Assembly (NCBI GenBank): GCA_003228415.1
Contig: QIDL01000193.1
Span: forward strand, 1 to 6,786
Source of the DNA: Gammaproteobacteria bacterium
GTDB taxonomy: Bacteria; Pseudomonadota; Gammaproteobacteria; Pseudomonadales; Azotimanducaceae
Direction: 5' to 3'
DNA length: 6,786 nucleotides
Shown: piece after piece, positions 1 to 5,337 of the stretch
Numbering within the stretch: position 1 is the first letter of the stretch
How the letters are laid out: every line of letters starts with the position of its first letter
Notes under the pieces: generated by a model
Told to the model about the DNA's origin: nothing
Databases searched by the model: none
The model's input: the letters and a program-made list of their open reading frames with translations, nothing else
Made by a program: the position numbers and the translations under genes

Positions 1-543
1 GAGGGCCGCAAAAATAATCGATGCAACCACCATCAGGGGAACCGACAAGCGAGCCAGACGAGACAGGAAAGAGGGAGTAACGGATACTTGCGGATCTACC
101 TCGAGGTCAACTGACGACTCTGACAACAAGGAGATTCCCGAAAAGAGTTTCTCGCGGTACTCCGGTTGGCGCATCTCATAACGCATCAAGGCCTGGGTAG
201 TTCCCGTGGACAGAGCCAGTCCAGCCGGCATTTTCGTTGCGGACAAATGGGACGCGAGCACCGGCGCATTGCGATCGAGTGCGAAATACACCTCGTCGCG
301 GCAATGTCGAGAAGCTACAGACCGGGGGCTGACATAGTAGAGAATCAGGCTTGCACCCAGAATTTCGTCGGCAAGCCTTTCGGGAAACTCGCTACCTGGT
401 CTGATGCCCTCGTCGTACCATATGTTGATACCCTGATCGTGCAGCCAGTGTATTTCCGGATAAACGACCTTTGCGTCATCGTGAGCGTAGCAAACGAACA
501 CATACGGCTCGTTTCCATCGTAGGCTGGAAAAGGCTTGTCCAA
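1..543 (-). CDS. TIR-domain protein with membrane anchor, 3' end outside window (partial)
   Basis: The minus frame is open for all 181 codons from 543 to the left edge. Residues about 13-95 read as a bacterial TIR (TIR_2) domain: strand A YVFVCYAHDD, helix A WLHDQGIN, the BB-loop segment IWYDEGIRPG (41-50), strand C SLILYYVSP (65-73) and CRDEV (81-85). E84 sits where the catalytic Glu of NAD-cleaving TIR domains lies. After a linker (about 96-158) a hydrophobic helix begins at about 164 and is cut by the window edge. A TAA lies eight codons upstream in frame and there is no ATG before residue 105, so TTG at 541-543 is the only usable start; GGGAGG precedes it at 548-553 with a short 4-nt spacer. 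It follows the DUF2147 gene by 48 nt on the same strand, so co-transcription is likely. Known TIR-TM-TPR proteins of proteobacteria have this order; the missing C-terminus may hold TPR repeats (inference). A role in signalling or NAD-based immunity cannot be decided from this fragment. Confidence 0.85.
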   Translation of the reverse strand, partial: MDKPFPAYDGNEPYVFVCYAHDDAKVVYPEIHWLHDQGINIWYDEGIRPGSEFPERLADEILGASLILYYVSPRSVASRHCRDEVYFALDRNAPVLASHLSATKMPAGLALSTGTTQALMRYEMRQPEYREKLFSGISLLSESSVDLEVDPQVSVTPSFLSRLARLSVPLMVVASIIFAAL

Positions 544-547
544 CCAA

Positions 548-553
548 CCTCCC
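548..553 (-). promoter_or_regulatory. Ribosome binding site GGGAGG deciding the TTG start of the TIR gene
   Basis: GGGAGG on the minus strand lies 4 nt before TTG 543-541. No ATG or GTG occurs between the upstream in-frame TAA and this TTG, so this site together with the TIR domain starting soon after fixes the start. The spacing is shorter than usual, which suggests modest translation. Confidence 0.55.
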
Positions 554-591
554 TCTCGGCGAAGTTACAGGCTCAGCCCTGGTTCCCTGGA

Positions 592-1113
592 TCAAGTATC
601 CTTCAATCGGGTCCAGATATCACTGCGACCAAAGAGCGATATCCCCACATAGCCTCGTAGCTCCAGATGATCCGTGTCCTGGAGGGAGAGTCTGGACTTG
701 TAGTACTTCCCGACATCGGGATCGTAGACCGTTCCGCCGTCCCATCGATTCTTTTCCTTGTCGTAGGTCAATCCTTCCAGCATGTCCAGGCCCAGAAGGC
801 GGCGACCGCGTAGCGCCTCGTCCGGGTTGAGAGTGTCCAGAGCCGTCTCCCCTATGTTCACCCCGTTTTCGTCCTCCCCGGGGAAGAACGTGAATCTGCC
901 GTAGAACATCTCTACACCGTCTACCGTTTTTGTGTAAATCTGAATGTGGGCAGGGTCACCGGTCGCCGATGTGGCCAACCAGGTCCCCAGAACGCCCTCC
1001 GATGCATCGGGGGCGTCCGAGGCATCGGAGGCTACCGATGGGTTTGCCGCCAGGACCGCCGCCACTAACGTCACGGTAAACGGGAACACTCGATTCTTCT
1101 CTGGGTTGCTCAT
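592..1113 (-). CDS. DUF2147-family exported protein
   Basis: A 173-residue protein of normal DUF2147 length. Residues 1-29 form a signal peptide: a basic N-terminus, hydrophobic core FTVTLVAAVLAA and a likely cleavage near PSVA-S. A short low-complexity linker SDASDAPDASE (29-39) follows, built from repeated Asp-Ala/Ser codons. The mature part carries the family landmarks: GTW (43-45), LNPDEALRGRRLLGLDML (95-112), WDGGTVYDPDVGKYY (124-138) and LRGYVGISLFGRSDIWTR (152-169). The family is periplasmic, forms a small beta-barrel-like fold and has no settled biochemical role. ATG 1113-1111 is preceded by AGGAAG (1119-1124) at a 5-nt spacing. The stop is TGA, showing that UGA normally terminates in this genome. 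The TIR gene lies 48 nt downstream with no clear terminator between. Confidence 0.9.
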   Translation of the reverse strand: MSNPEKNRVFPFTVTLVAAVLAANPSVASDASDAPDASEGVLGTWLATSATGDPAHIQIYTKTVDGVEMFYGRFTFFPGEDENGVNIGETALDTLNPDEALRGRRLLGLDMLEGLTYDKEKNRWDGGTVYDPDVGKYYKSRLSLQDTDHLELRGYVGISLFGRSDIWTRLKDT

Positions 1114-1240
1114 AGGCCTTCCTTTGTGTTGTCACGGTTCAAGAGATACAAGTCGCGCAGGGTACCGAATGTCACAGGCCGTATCGAAATCTTCATCCCG
1201 CTGTGTTCAGCCTTTTTCAGTCCCTGGCTTCGATAAATAT

Positions 1241-1263
1241 TACATTGTATATTATACGACGTA
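1241..1263. repeat. 23-bp dyad, possible operator
   Basis: Around a central T at 1252 the sequence is perfectly symmetric over GTATA-T-TATAC (1247-1257). A second concentric symmetric arm, TAC (1241-1243) with GTA (1261-1263), is separated from the core by 3 nt on each side. It overlaps a TATAAT on the minus strand at 1256-1251, where a repressor of the DUF2147/TIR unit could act. The AT-rich setting makes chance symmetry easier, so the regulator role is only a suggestion. Confidence 0.35.
1251..1256 (-). promoter_or_regulatory. Candidate -10 box (TATAAT) for DUF2147-TIR transcription
   Basis: A consensus TATAAT reads on the minus strand about 138 nt upstream of the DUF2147 start, inside the AT-rich dyad. 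The -35 position (about 1274-1279) reads TTTTAT, a poor match, so the promoter is tentative. Confidence 0.3.
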
Positions 1264-1324
1264 AATACATAGAATAAAAAGGCAGATGGCGGGCTTTTCC
1301 GGGCTATGCGCTTTGTAAGATAAG

Positions 1325-1330
1325 TATAAT
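1325..1330 (+). promoter_or_regulatory. Candidate -10 box (TATAAT) for the Yip1 gene
   Basis: A consensus TATAAT lies 58 nt before ATG 1389 and would give a leader of about 50 nt. No good -35 box is present at 16-18 nt spacing (about 1302-1307 reads GGCTAT), so it may be activator-dependent or a chance match. Confidence 0.35.
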
Positions 1331-1373
1331 CGACGAGACAGCTGCTCGATCCTGCCGATCTCGAGTAGAAAAC

Positions 1374-1380
1374 AGGGGGA
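1374..1380 (+). promoter_or_regulatory. Ribosome binding site of the Yip1 gene
   Basis: AGGGGGA ends 8 nt before ATG 1389, a near-ideal position, and supports that start over others in the region. Confidence 0.6.
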
Positions 1381-1388
1381 CCAGGGAT

Positions 1389-2408
1389 ATGTTTGATTTT
1401 CAGGCAACAATTAGATGGGTCACGGAAGTGCTGAAGGACCCTGCGGCAGCGGCGCTCGCTTACCGGGAAACATCGGCGGGCTGGCAACAATCTTTCCTGC
1501 AGCTCACATTACCGGTCTACGCGGCGGCTTTTCTGGTCGGTCTGATCGTCGCGCTCGTTACCGGAGGGACGTTTTTGTATGGCTCGCTGTCGGCGGGCGT
1601 ATTCATCTTTTCGCTGCTCTGGTCTCTCGCCTGGACGTTCGTGATCGCATTCATATTCGATTTCCTGGCGGGTGTGTTCGACGGCAAGCGCGGTTTCGAT
1701 GCCGCCTACTCGGTCGTGGCGCTGGCGATCATACCGTCCGCGCTGTGAACGGCGATCGGTCCCCTGCCCTGGTTCGGATGGTTGATCAGCCTTGCCGCCG
1801 GTATTTACAGCCTGGTGCTCGCCTACCGGTTCCTGCCTGTTTTCCTGGAGATTCCGGATGCCTCACGAATGAAGCACTACGTCGTCTCCATTATCGTTGC
1901 CCTCGTCGTGAATATCGTGGTGGCTGCAACCCTGGGATCGATGTTTGCCCCTTCGCTCACACAGCGGGCAGTTTTCGACGATCCGACGGAAAGCGTCAGC
2001 TCCGGATTGTTCGGTGGATTTGAACGTCAGGCGAGCCTCGCCGAAGCGGCGGCAAAGGATACTTTCGATCCGCCGGCTGATGGCAGGCTCAGCGACAGAC
2101 AGGTTGAAAACTACGCGGACACGCTGCGAAAAACGCAGATGTTCCAGGATCGGCTGGGCAAATCCCTGCAGGGGATGGAGGATGAGGAGCCCTCTCTAAC
2201 CGACATTTTCGATGGGGTCGGTGATGCGATACGCCTGTCGACCGCGGAGATGGAGGTGGTCAAGACGGCTGGTGGCAACTGGGCCGAGCATCAATGGGTC
2301 AAAGGACAAATCGAAACAGCCCGTATCCAGCAGGATCTCAATGACACCACCGAGTACAACTACCGGCTGTTTCAGCGCTATGAGGCTGAGATTACACCAT
2401 TCGATTAA
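1389..2408 (+). pseudogene. Yip1-family (DUF1282-like) membrane protein gene interrupted by in-frame UGA at codon 120
   Basis: One continuous frame of 339 codons plus TAA is broken only by TGA at 1746-1748. Read through, it gives a five-helix Yip1-type protein: helices about 41-64, 70-95, 106-125 (containing the stop), 129-150 and 164-187. A soluble C-terminal tail (about 188-339) is rich in Asp/Glu/Gln and probably helical. The N-terminal part (WVTEVLKDP, 10-18) also fits Yip1-domain proteins. Family proteins are integral membrane proteins of unclear role in bacteria. ATG 1389 has AGGGGGA at 1374-1380, 8 nt upstream. The downstream part has no in-frame ATG until codon 161 and no convincing own ribosome site, so two separate genes are unlikely. 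The sequence around the stop (IIPSAL-stop-TAIGPLPW) would be normal with a Gly (GGA) or other sense codon. A recent nonsense mutation, readthrough or a sequencing error all fit. Selenocysteine is unlikely, because no Cys or redox motif adjoins it and the nearest hairpin (1780-1791) is only 4 bp. The family assignment is fairly sure; the broken status is what the sequence shows. Confidence 0.65.
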
Positions 2409-2470
2409 ACTCAATGGTTCGAGAGGGCGCCCCGCCTGCGACGTCGAAACAGGGAACGGGTGTCAACAAG

Positions 2471-3394
2471 TTAGGCAACATCCTGTTGCCGTTTGCGTTG
2501 CCGCCAATAGTCCGCTTCTCCACCGCGAAGCCAGACTTTGGCGTCGCAACAATCGAAGCCAAGGGCATTATCTGGCGTTAGTCCATCTGCACCGCATAGC
2601 AGTTCGAGTTCTCTGGCCGTCATAGTGGGCCAGAAGGCCATGGCTTCCTCTGCGCTGGGATCGGCCGGTGGGTTTTCAGTGATACCCGGAGCCACTGCCT
2701 CGAGTGCCGCTTCGTATTGTTCATAAGGTCGATAGCCTGGCACCGTTTGCTCACCGGCAGGACCTTTGAAGATAAAGGTGGGGAGGTTGTACCGGTCATG
2801 GCCTTCGGAATGCATCATCGGTCCGGCCAGATGATCTACATCGGTCCGGGCAAGCTCGCGCACATAGTCATTGGGTTGGCGGGTTTCCTGCCAGTCTTCA
2901 AGGTACGCGGCTTGTACATCGTCTCGCTGGCAATCGCCTAACAAGGCCTCCAGATCAAGACCGTCAACACCCACCAGCGCAGCCGCGACCTGGTCGATGG
3001 CATCCACTGGAGTGCCGTAGAGGAATACCGCTTCGCGAAAGCGACGTAAAACACGTTCGGCGATTTCTGGACCCTGGCGTTCGGCGGCTTTGACCACCAG
3101 GCAGGGCGGATCGGTGGTCAGCGCCATATATCGGAGATCTTCAGGGTAAGGCATGCCGGTGATCCTGGTCACCCGCTTCCAGATCTTCAGATAAATCTGA
3201 CCCGCTTCAAACGGATCCCACGGCTCAAAAATTTCCGCTTTGGAATTATCCCGACATAATCCGGCCATCACCAGGCGCCAGGAAACCCGTGTACCAAAAC
3301 GCCAGAGCAACCGGCGTTTGATGGGCTCGGTGCCCCAGGCGATGGAACACAGTGGGTCCGTATATTCTATGACTTCGACGTCTGATTCCGCCAT
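2471..3394 (-). CDS. DsbA/FrnE-like thioredoxin-fold protein with CSIA in place of CxxC
   Basis: Counting from ATG 3394, the 307-residue protein opens with a thioredoxin beta strand, VEVIEYTDPLCSIAWGTEP (6-24). This is the D-P-x-C-S-x-x-W-G signature of DsbA-family (PF01323-like) oxidoreductases, but the second active-site Cys is Ala (C16-S-I-A19). A helical insert runs to about 190, and YNLPTFIF (202-209) is the cis-Pro loop before the last strands. A C-terminal extension (about 240-307) carries C267 and a C282-C283 pair. There is no signal peptide, so it is probably cytosolic, as FrnE-like members are. An ATG at 3448 would add 18 residues, but AGGGAG 7 nt before ATG 3394 favours the shorter form. 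The stop is TAA. It converges with the Yip1 gene (62 nt apart) and diverges from the SDR gene. A single N-terminal Cys suggests monothiol, glutathione-linked or binding chemistry rather than dithiol exchange (inference). Confidence 0.8.
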   Translation of the reverse strand: MAESDVEVIEYTDPLCSIAWGTEPIKRRLLWRFGTRVSWRLVMAGLCRDNSKAEIFEPWDPFEAGQIYLKIWKRVTRITGMPYPEDLRYMALTTDPPCLVVKAAERQGPEIAERVLRRFREAVFLYGTPVDAIDQVAAALVGVDGLDLEALLGDCQRDDVQAAYLEDWQETRQPNDYVRELARTDVDHLAGPMMHSEGHDRYNLPTFIFKGPAGEQTVPGYRPYEQYEAALEAVAPGITENPPADPSAEEAMAFWPTMTARELELLCGADGLTPDNALGFDCCDAKVWLRGGEADYWRQRKRQQDVA

Positions 3395-3400
3395 GGCGCG

Positions 3401-3407
3401 ACTCCCT
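3401..3407 (-). promoter_or_regulatory. Ribosome binding site deciding the DsbA-like start at 3394
   Basis: AGGGAGT on the minus strand ends 6 nt before ATG 3394. The longer frame from 3448 has no comparable site, and its extra residues (MILNWCSGKIDRSPGSRA) do not look like a domain or signal peptide. Confidence 0.65.
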
Positions 3408-3455
3408 GGTGATCGGTCGATCTTGCCGGAGCACCAATTGAGTATCAAGGGACCC

Positions 3456-3495
3456 TGTGAACAACTCCCGTTTGCTTAGCGGAGTGAAATTCACA
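3456..3495. repeat. Two-block imperfect inverted repeat upstream of the SDR promoter
   Basis: The outer arms TGTGAA (3456-3461) and TTCACA (3490-3495) enclose inner arms ACTCC (3464-3468) and GGAGT (3481-3485). The two pairs are concentric to within 1 nt. The inner spacer is 12 nt and the unpaired steps between the blocks are 2 and 4 nt. It ends 7 nt before the -35 box of the SDR promoter, a place for an activator or repressor, or it could fold in the minus-strand leader. Only the symmetry is seen; the role is inferred. Confidence 0.35.
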
Positions 3496-3502
3496 GCCGT
3501 TG

Positions 3503-3532
3503 TTGACATCTTTTCCCGCTGAGCCCGATGAT
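3503..3532 (+). promoter_or_regulatory. Candidate sigma-70 promoter of the SDR gene
   Basis: A perfect -35 TTGACA (3503-3508) is followed after 18 nt by GATGAT (3527-3532), matching the -10 consensus at four of six positions. Transcription would start near 3540, giving a leader of about 40 nt before ATG 3581. Confidence 0.45.
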
Positions 3533-3580
3533 TCGCACCGTTGATGCTTCCGGGATCAAACTTGCGGGGAAAAGCAAGCC

Positions 3581-4357
3581 ATGAACGTAGCCAGAACAGC
3601 CCTCATTACCGGCGCTTCCGCCGGTCTGGGAAAAGTATTTGCCGACCAGCTTGCCGCCACTGGGACCAACCTGGTTCTCGTCGCCCGCCGATTGGAGAAA
3701 CTGGAATGCGCAGCCACCGAACTGCGTGAACGTCACCGGGTCACAGTCAACTGCATTCAAGCCGATCTCGCCGATCCCGAGGCACCGCAGCGAATCTACG
3801 ATGCCACGCGGAATCTCGGGCTGACGATCGACTATCTGATCAACAACGCCGGCTCCGGGGGACCGGATCTTTTGAATACGCGTGACTTCTCCGAGCAGCG
3901 GGCATTCCTCGAATTGATGATGATCTCCGTTGCGCAGATGTGTCATTTATTCGTGCCAGGCATGAAAGAACGGGCCTGGGGTCGTGTGGTCAACGTTTCC
4001 TCGGTGTCTGCGCGTATTCCACGTGCTGGTGGCTGCAACTATGGGCCAAGCAAGGCATATCTGGTGGCCCTTTCCGAGGAGCTGTCGCTGACATTACGTA
4101 GTCACGGCATCAAGGTCTGTGCACTATGCCCCGGCTTCACGCACACAGACTTCCACAACGAAGGTGATCTCAAAGCCATGAAGGAGAGCAGCGCTTCTAT
4201 TATCTGGTATGACGCCGAAACGGTCGTCCGTGAGGGTCTGACCGCCCTGGAACAGGGTAAAAGCGTTTACGTTTCCGGGCGGCTCTACCGCTGGCTGGAT
4301 CCGTTATTCCAGTCGGTGTGGACCCGAGGCCTGTTCAAGATCAGCGCAGCGCATTAG
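3581..4357 (+). CDS. Short-chain dehydrogenase/reductase (SDR family)
   Basis: A 258-residue classical-type SDR of usual length. The Rossmann glycine motif is TGASAGLG (10-17). The end of strand 2 is LVLVARR (31-37), where the Arg pair favours NADP(H). ADLADPE (61-67) follows strand 3. NNAG is at 88-91, the catalytic Ser is in VSSVS (S141) and the YxxxK pair is Y154/K158. CPGFTHTDF (183-191) is the conserved strand-6 PGxxxT region. The C-terminus ends in an amphipathic or hydrophobic segment (about 230-254), as in membrane-associated YqjQ/DltE-like SDRs. The substrate cannot be inferred. ATG 3581 is preceded by GGGGA (3566-3570) at a rather long 10-nt spacing. A promoter candidate lies at 3503-3532. 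The stop is TAG, and the gene converges with the TfoX-like gene with 20 nt between and no visible terminator. Confidence 0.92.
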   Translation: MNVARTALITGASAGLGKVFADQLAATGTNLVLVARRLEKLECAATELRERHRVTVNCIQADLADPEAPQRIYDATRNLGLTIDYLINNAGSGGPDLLNTRDFSEQRAFLELMMISVAQMCHLFVPGMKERAWGRVVNVSSVSARIPRAGGCNYGPSKAYLVALSEELSLTLRSHGIKVCALCPGFTHTDFHNEGDLKAMKESSASIIWYDAETVVREGLTALEQGKSVYVSGRLYRWLDPLFQSVWTRGLFKISAAH

Positions 4358-4377
4358 TCCATCCTCAAGGCCTGCTG

Positions 4378-4725
4378 TCAGTCTGAACAACCGTGTTTCA
4401 CGAAGGCCAGTGCCTCGTTCAAATAGCCGGCCACTTCGGATTCACCCAGGGTCTCGTATCGAGCAAACAGCACGTACTCCTTCTTTACCGGCGCCTTTTC
4501 AAAATAGCGCAGCACTTTCGCGGTTCCGTCCGCAAGCAGCTCTTCTCGACGAGTGGGAGACAGTTTCAGGCCAAGGCCTTTCGGGGTCAACGATGCACAG
4601 ATTCTGCCTTCCAGATAGAGCGCCGCACCGCTGAAGAAGTGTTTGCATTGCAGATCTTTGCTTCTCAGGTTCAGATCAACGGAATCGACAATCGAGCGCA
4701 GTTGATCCAGATAGGGTTGAGCCAC
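4378..4725 (-). CDS. TfoX/Sxy N-terminal-domain protein
   Basis: A 115-residue single-domain protein. Residues about 28-90 match the TfoX N-terminal domain (PF04993): KHFFSGAALYLEGRICASLTPKGLGLKL (28-55) and LRYFEKAPVKKEYVLF (72-87), the latter being the very typical YF-x-KAPVKKEY stretch. The TfoX C-terminal helix-hairpin domain is absent, so this is not a full competence regulator; stand-alone N-domains have no settled role. The start is GTG at 4725: an in-frame TAG, the stop of the preceding gene, lies 9 nt upstream and no ATG lies between. AGG within the end of the upstream gene is the only Shine-Dalgarno-like sequence, so translation is probably coupled to the DUF385 gene. The stop is TGA. 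Confidence 0.85.
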   Translation of the reverse strand: MAQPYLDQLRSIVDSVDLNLRSKDLQCKHFFSGAALYLEGRICASLTPKGLGLKLSPTRREELLADGTAKVLRYFEKAPVKKEYVLFARYETLGESEVAGYLNEALAFVKHGCSD

Positions 4726-4734
4726 GAAAATATG

Positions 4735-5136
4735 CTACCTGGGGTCAAGTCGAAAAAAGTACCGCGGTGCAAATCCAACCAGCAACATGAATCCGATACC
4801 ATGGGGATTTTCGCGATCAACACGATCGTGTTCTTCGCCGGTCACCGGGACCGCGAGATACTCGCCGGTAGTGCCTTCCGAATCGATTCGCACGTTCGGA
4901 TTTTCCAAGGTTTCGTAGTACCAGGCGCGAGGCCAGTGGTTGGCAGAGACGTAAATATGCCCGTTGCTGACATTGCGGACGAGAACCCGATCCGTAGAGA
5001 TCCCATCCTCATCCGTTGTCGTTAAAACGAGCGTACCTTGGTTTTCGGGCTGGAAGTAGCCCAGCATGGATTCGAATAAAACCACGACCCCTACGTAAAC
5101 GAGAAACAGGATCGCGACGATCTTCAGTGCTTTCAC
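4735..5136 (-). CDS. Membrane-anchored DUF385 (F420H2/quinone reductase-like) protein
   Basis: The protein is 133 residues from GTG 5136. Residues about 4-22 (LKIVAILFLVYVGVVVLF) form one N-terminal membrane helix or uncleaved signal anchor. The rest matches the DUF385/nitroreductase-quinone reductase family (PF04075-like): TLVLTTTDEDG (35-45), DRVLVR (49-54), IYVSANHWPRAWYYETLENP (61-80), AVPVTGEEHDRV (95-106) and GFAPRYFFRLDPR (121-133). Actinobacterial relatives use coenzyme F420; whether this proteobacterial-type member does is unknown. The frame is open upstream to 5499, but TGAGGAG (5144-5150) lies 7 nt before GTG 5136 and the extra region overlaps the desaturase on the other strand, so the short form is right. 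The TAG stop lies 9 nt before the TfoX-like start, indicating an operon. Confidence 0.82.
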   Translation of the reverse strand: MKALKIVAILFLVYVGVVVLFESMLGYFQPENQGTLVLTTTDEDGISTDRVLVRNVSNGHIYVSANHWPRAWYYETLENPNVRIDSEGTTGEYLAVPVTGEEHDRVDRENPHGIGFMLLVGFAPRYFFRLDPR

Positions 5137-5143
5137 TCTGGAA

Positions 5144-5150
5144 CTCCTCA
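5144..5150 (-). promoter_or_regulatory. Ribosome binding site deciding the GTG start of the DUF385 gene
   Basis: TGAGGAG on the minus strand ends 7 nt before GTG 5136-5134 and is the strongest Shine-Dalgarno match in the region. It selects the 133-residue form that begins directly with the membrane anchor. Confidence 0.7.
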
Positions 5151-5325
5151 AACCGGCGCCGCTCTCCAGGCACTTTCGCTGGACAGGTTGCAACGCTTGA
5201 AGTGAACCACATCGGATCCTGTTCGTCCAAACGGTAAGAAGAACTCCCCAGTGTTGAATTTGTGGCGAGAAATGACCTGTTTGACCACCCAACGAGAAGC
5301 TACTCTGCCCGATATCGGTTTTGGT

Positions 5326-5330
5326 CGGAG
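5326..5330 (+). promoter_or_regulatory. Ribosome binding site deciding the desaturase start at 5338
   Basis: CGGAG ends 7 nt before ATG 5338. The in-frame ATG at 5251 has no such site, and the 29 extra residues it would add lack any hydrophobic or family character. Confidence 0.6.
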
Positions 5331-5337
5331 ACCACAG

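Larger units (their letters stand above)
1114..1388. other. Divergent intergenic region between DUF2147 (-) and Yip1 (+) genes
   Basis: This 275-nt stretch has no convincing coding frame. Its centre (about 1228-1282) is strongly AT-rich compared with the flanking genes and holds -10-like boxes on both strands plus a dyad at 1241-1263. It should contain the promoters of both flanking genes. Confidence 0.6.
3395..3580. other. Divergent intergenic region between DsbA-like (-) and SDR (+) genes
   Basis: This 186-nt stretch has no supported gene. It holds a near-consensus plus-strand promoter (3503-3532) and an imperfect two-block inverted repeat (3456-3495) just upstream of it. No clear promoter was recognised for the minus-strand gene. 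Confidence 0.55.
5137..5337. other. Divergent intergenic region between DUF385 (-) and desaturase (+) genes
   Basis: This 201-nt stretch is open in several frames, but none shows family signals. Apart from the two ribosome sites, only a weak -35-like TTGACC (5281-5286) without a good -10 was seen. Both flanking transcripts probably start here. Confidence 0.45.

Noticed and set aside
166..660. Plus-strand open frame opposite the TIR gene
   Set aside because: The opposite strand encodes a recognisable TIR domain; the plus-strand product has no family features and no ribosome site.
1746..1791. Selenocysteine at the UGA of the Yip1 gene
   Set aside because: No adjacent Cys or redox motif, location inside a hydrophobic helix, and the best hairpin in range (1780-1791, GGUU-GAUC-AGCC) has only four pairs including a G-U.
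1782..2408. Separate gene starting at TTG 1782
   Set aside because: It would start in the middle of the fourth helix of a single Yip1 fold, in the same frame as the upstream part; better explained as one interrupted gene.
2409..2470. Rho-independent terminator between the converging Yip1 and DsbA-like genes
   Set aside because: GC-rich sequence is present, but no stable stem followed by a T run on either strand.
3395..3448. 18-residue N-terminal extension of the DsbA-like protein
   Set aside because: No ribosome site for the upstream ATG, while AGGGAG is well placed before ATG 3394, just ahead of the first thioredoxin strand.
3456..3495. CRP-type binding site from TGTGAA/TTCACA
   Set aside because: The half-sites are 28 nt apart instead of about 6, so a single CRP dimer would not bind them.
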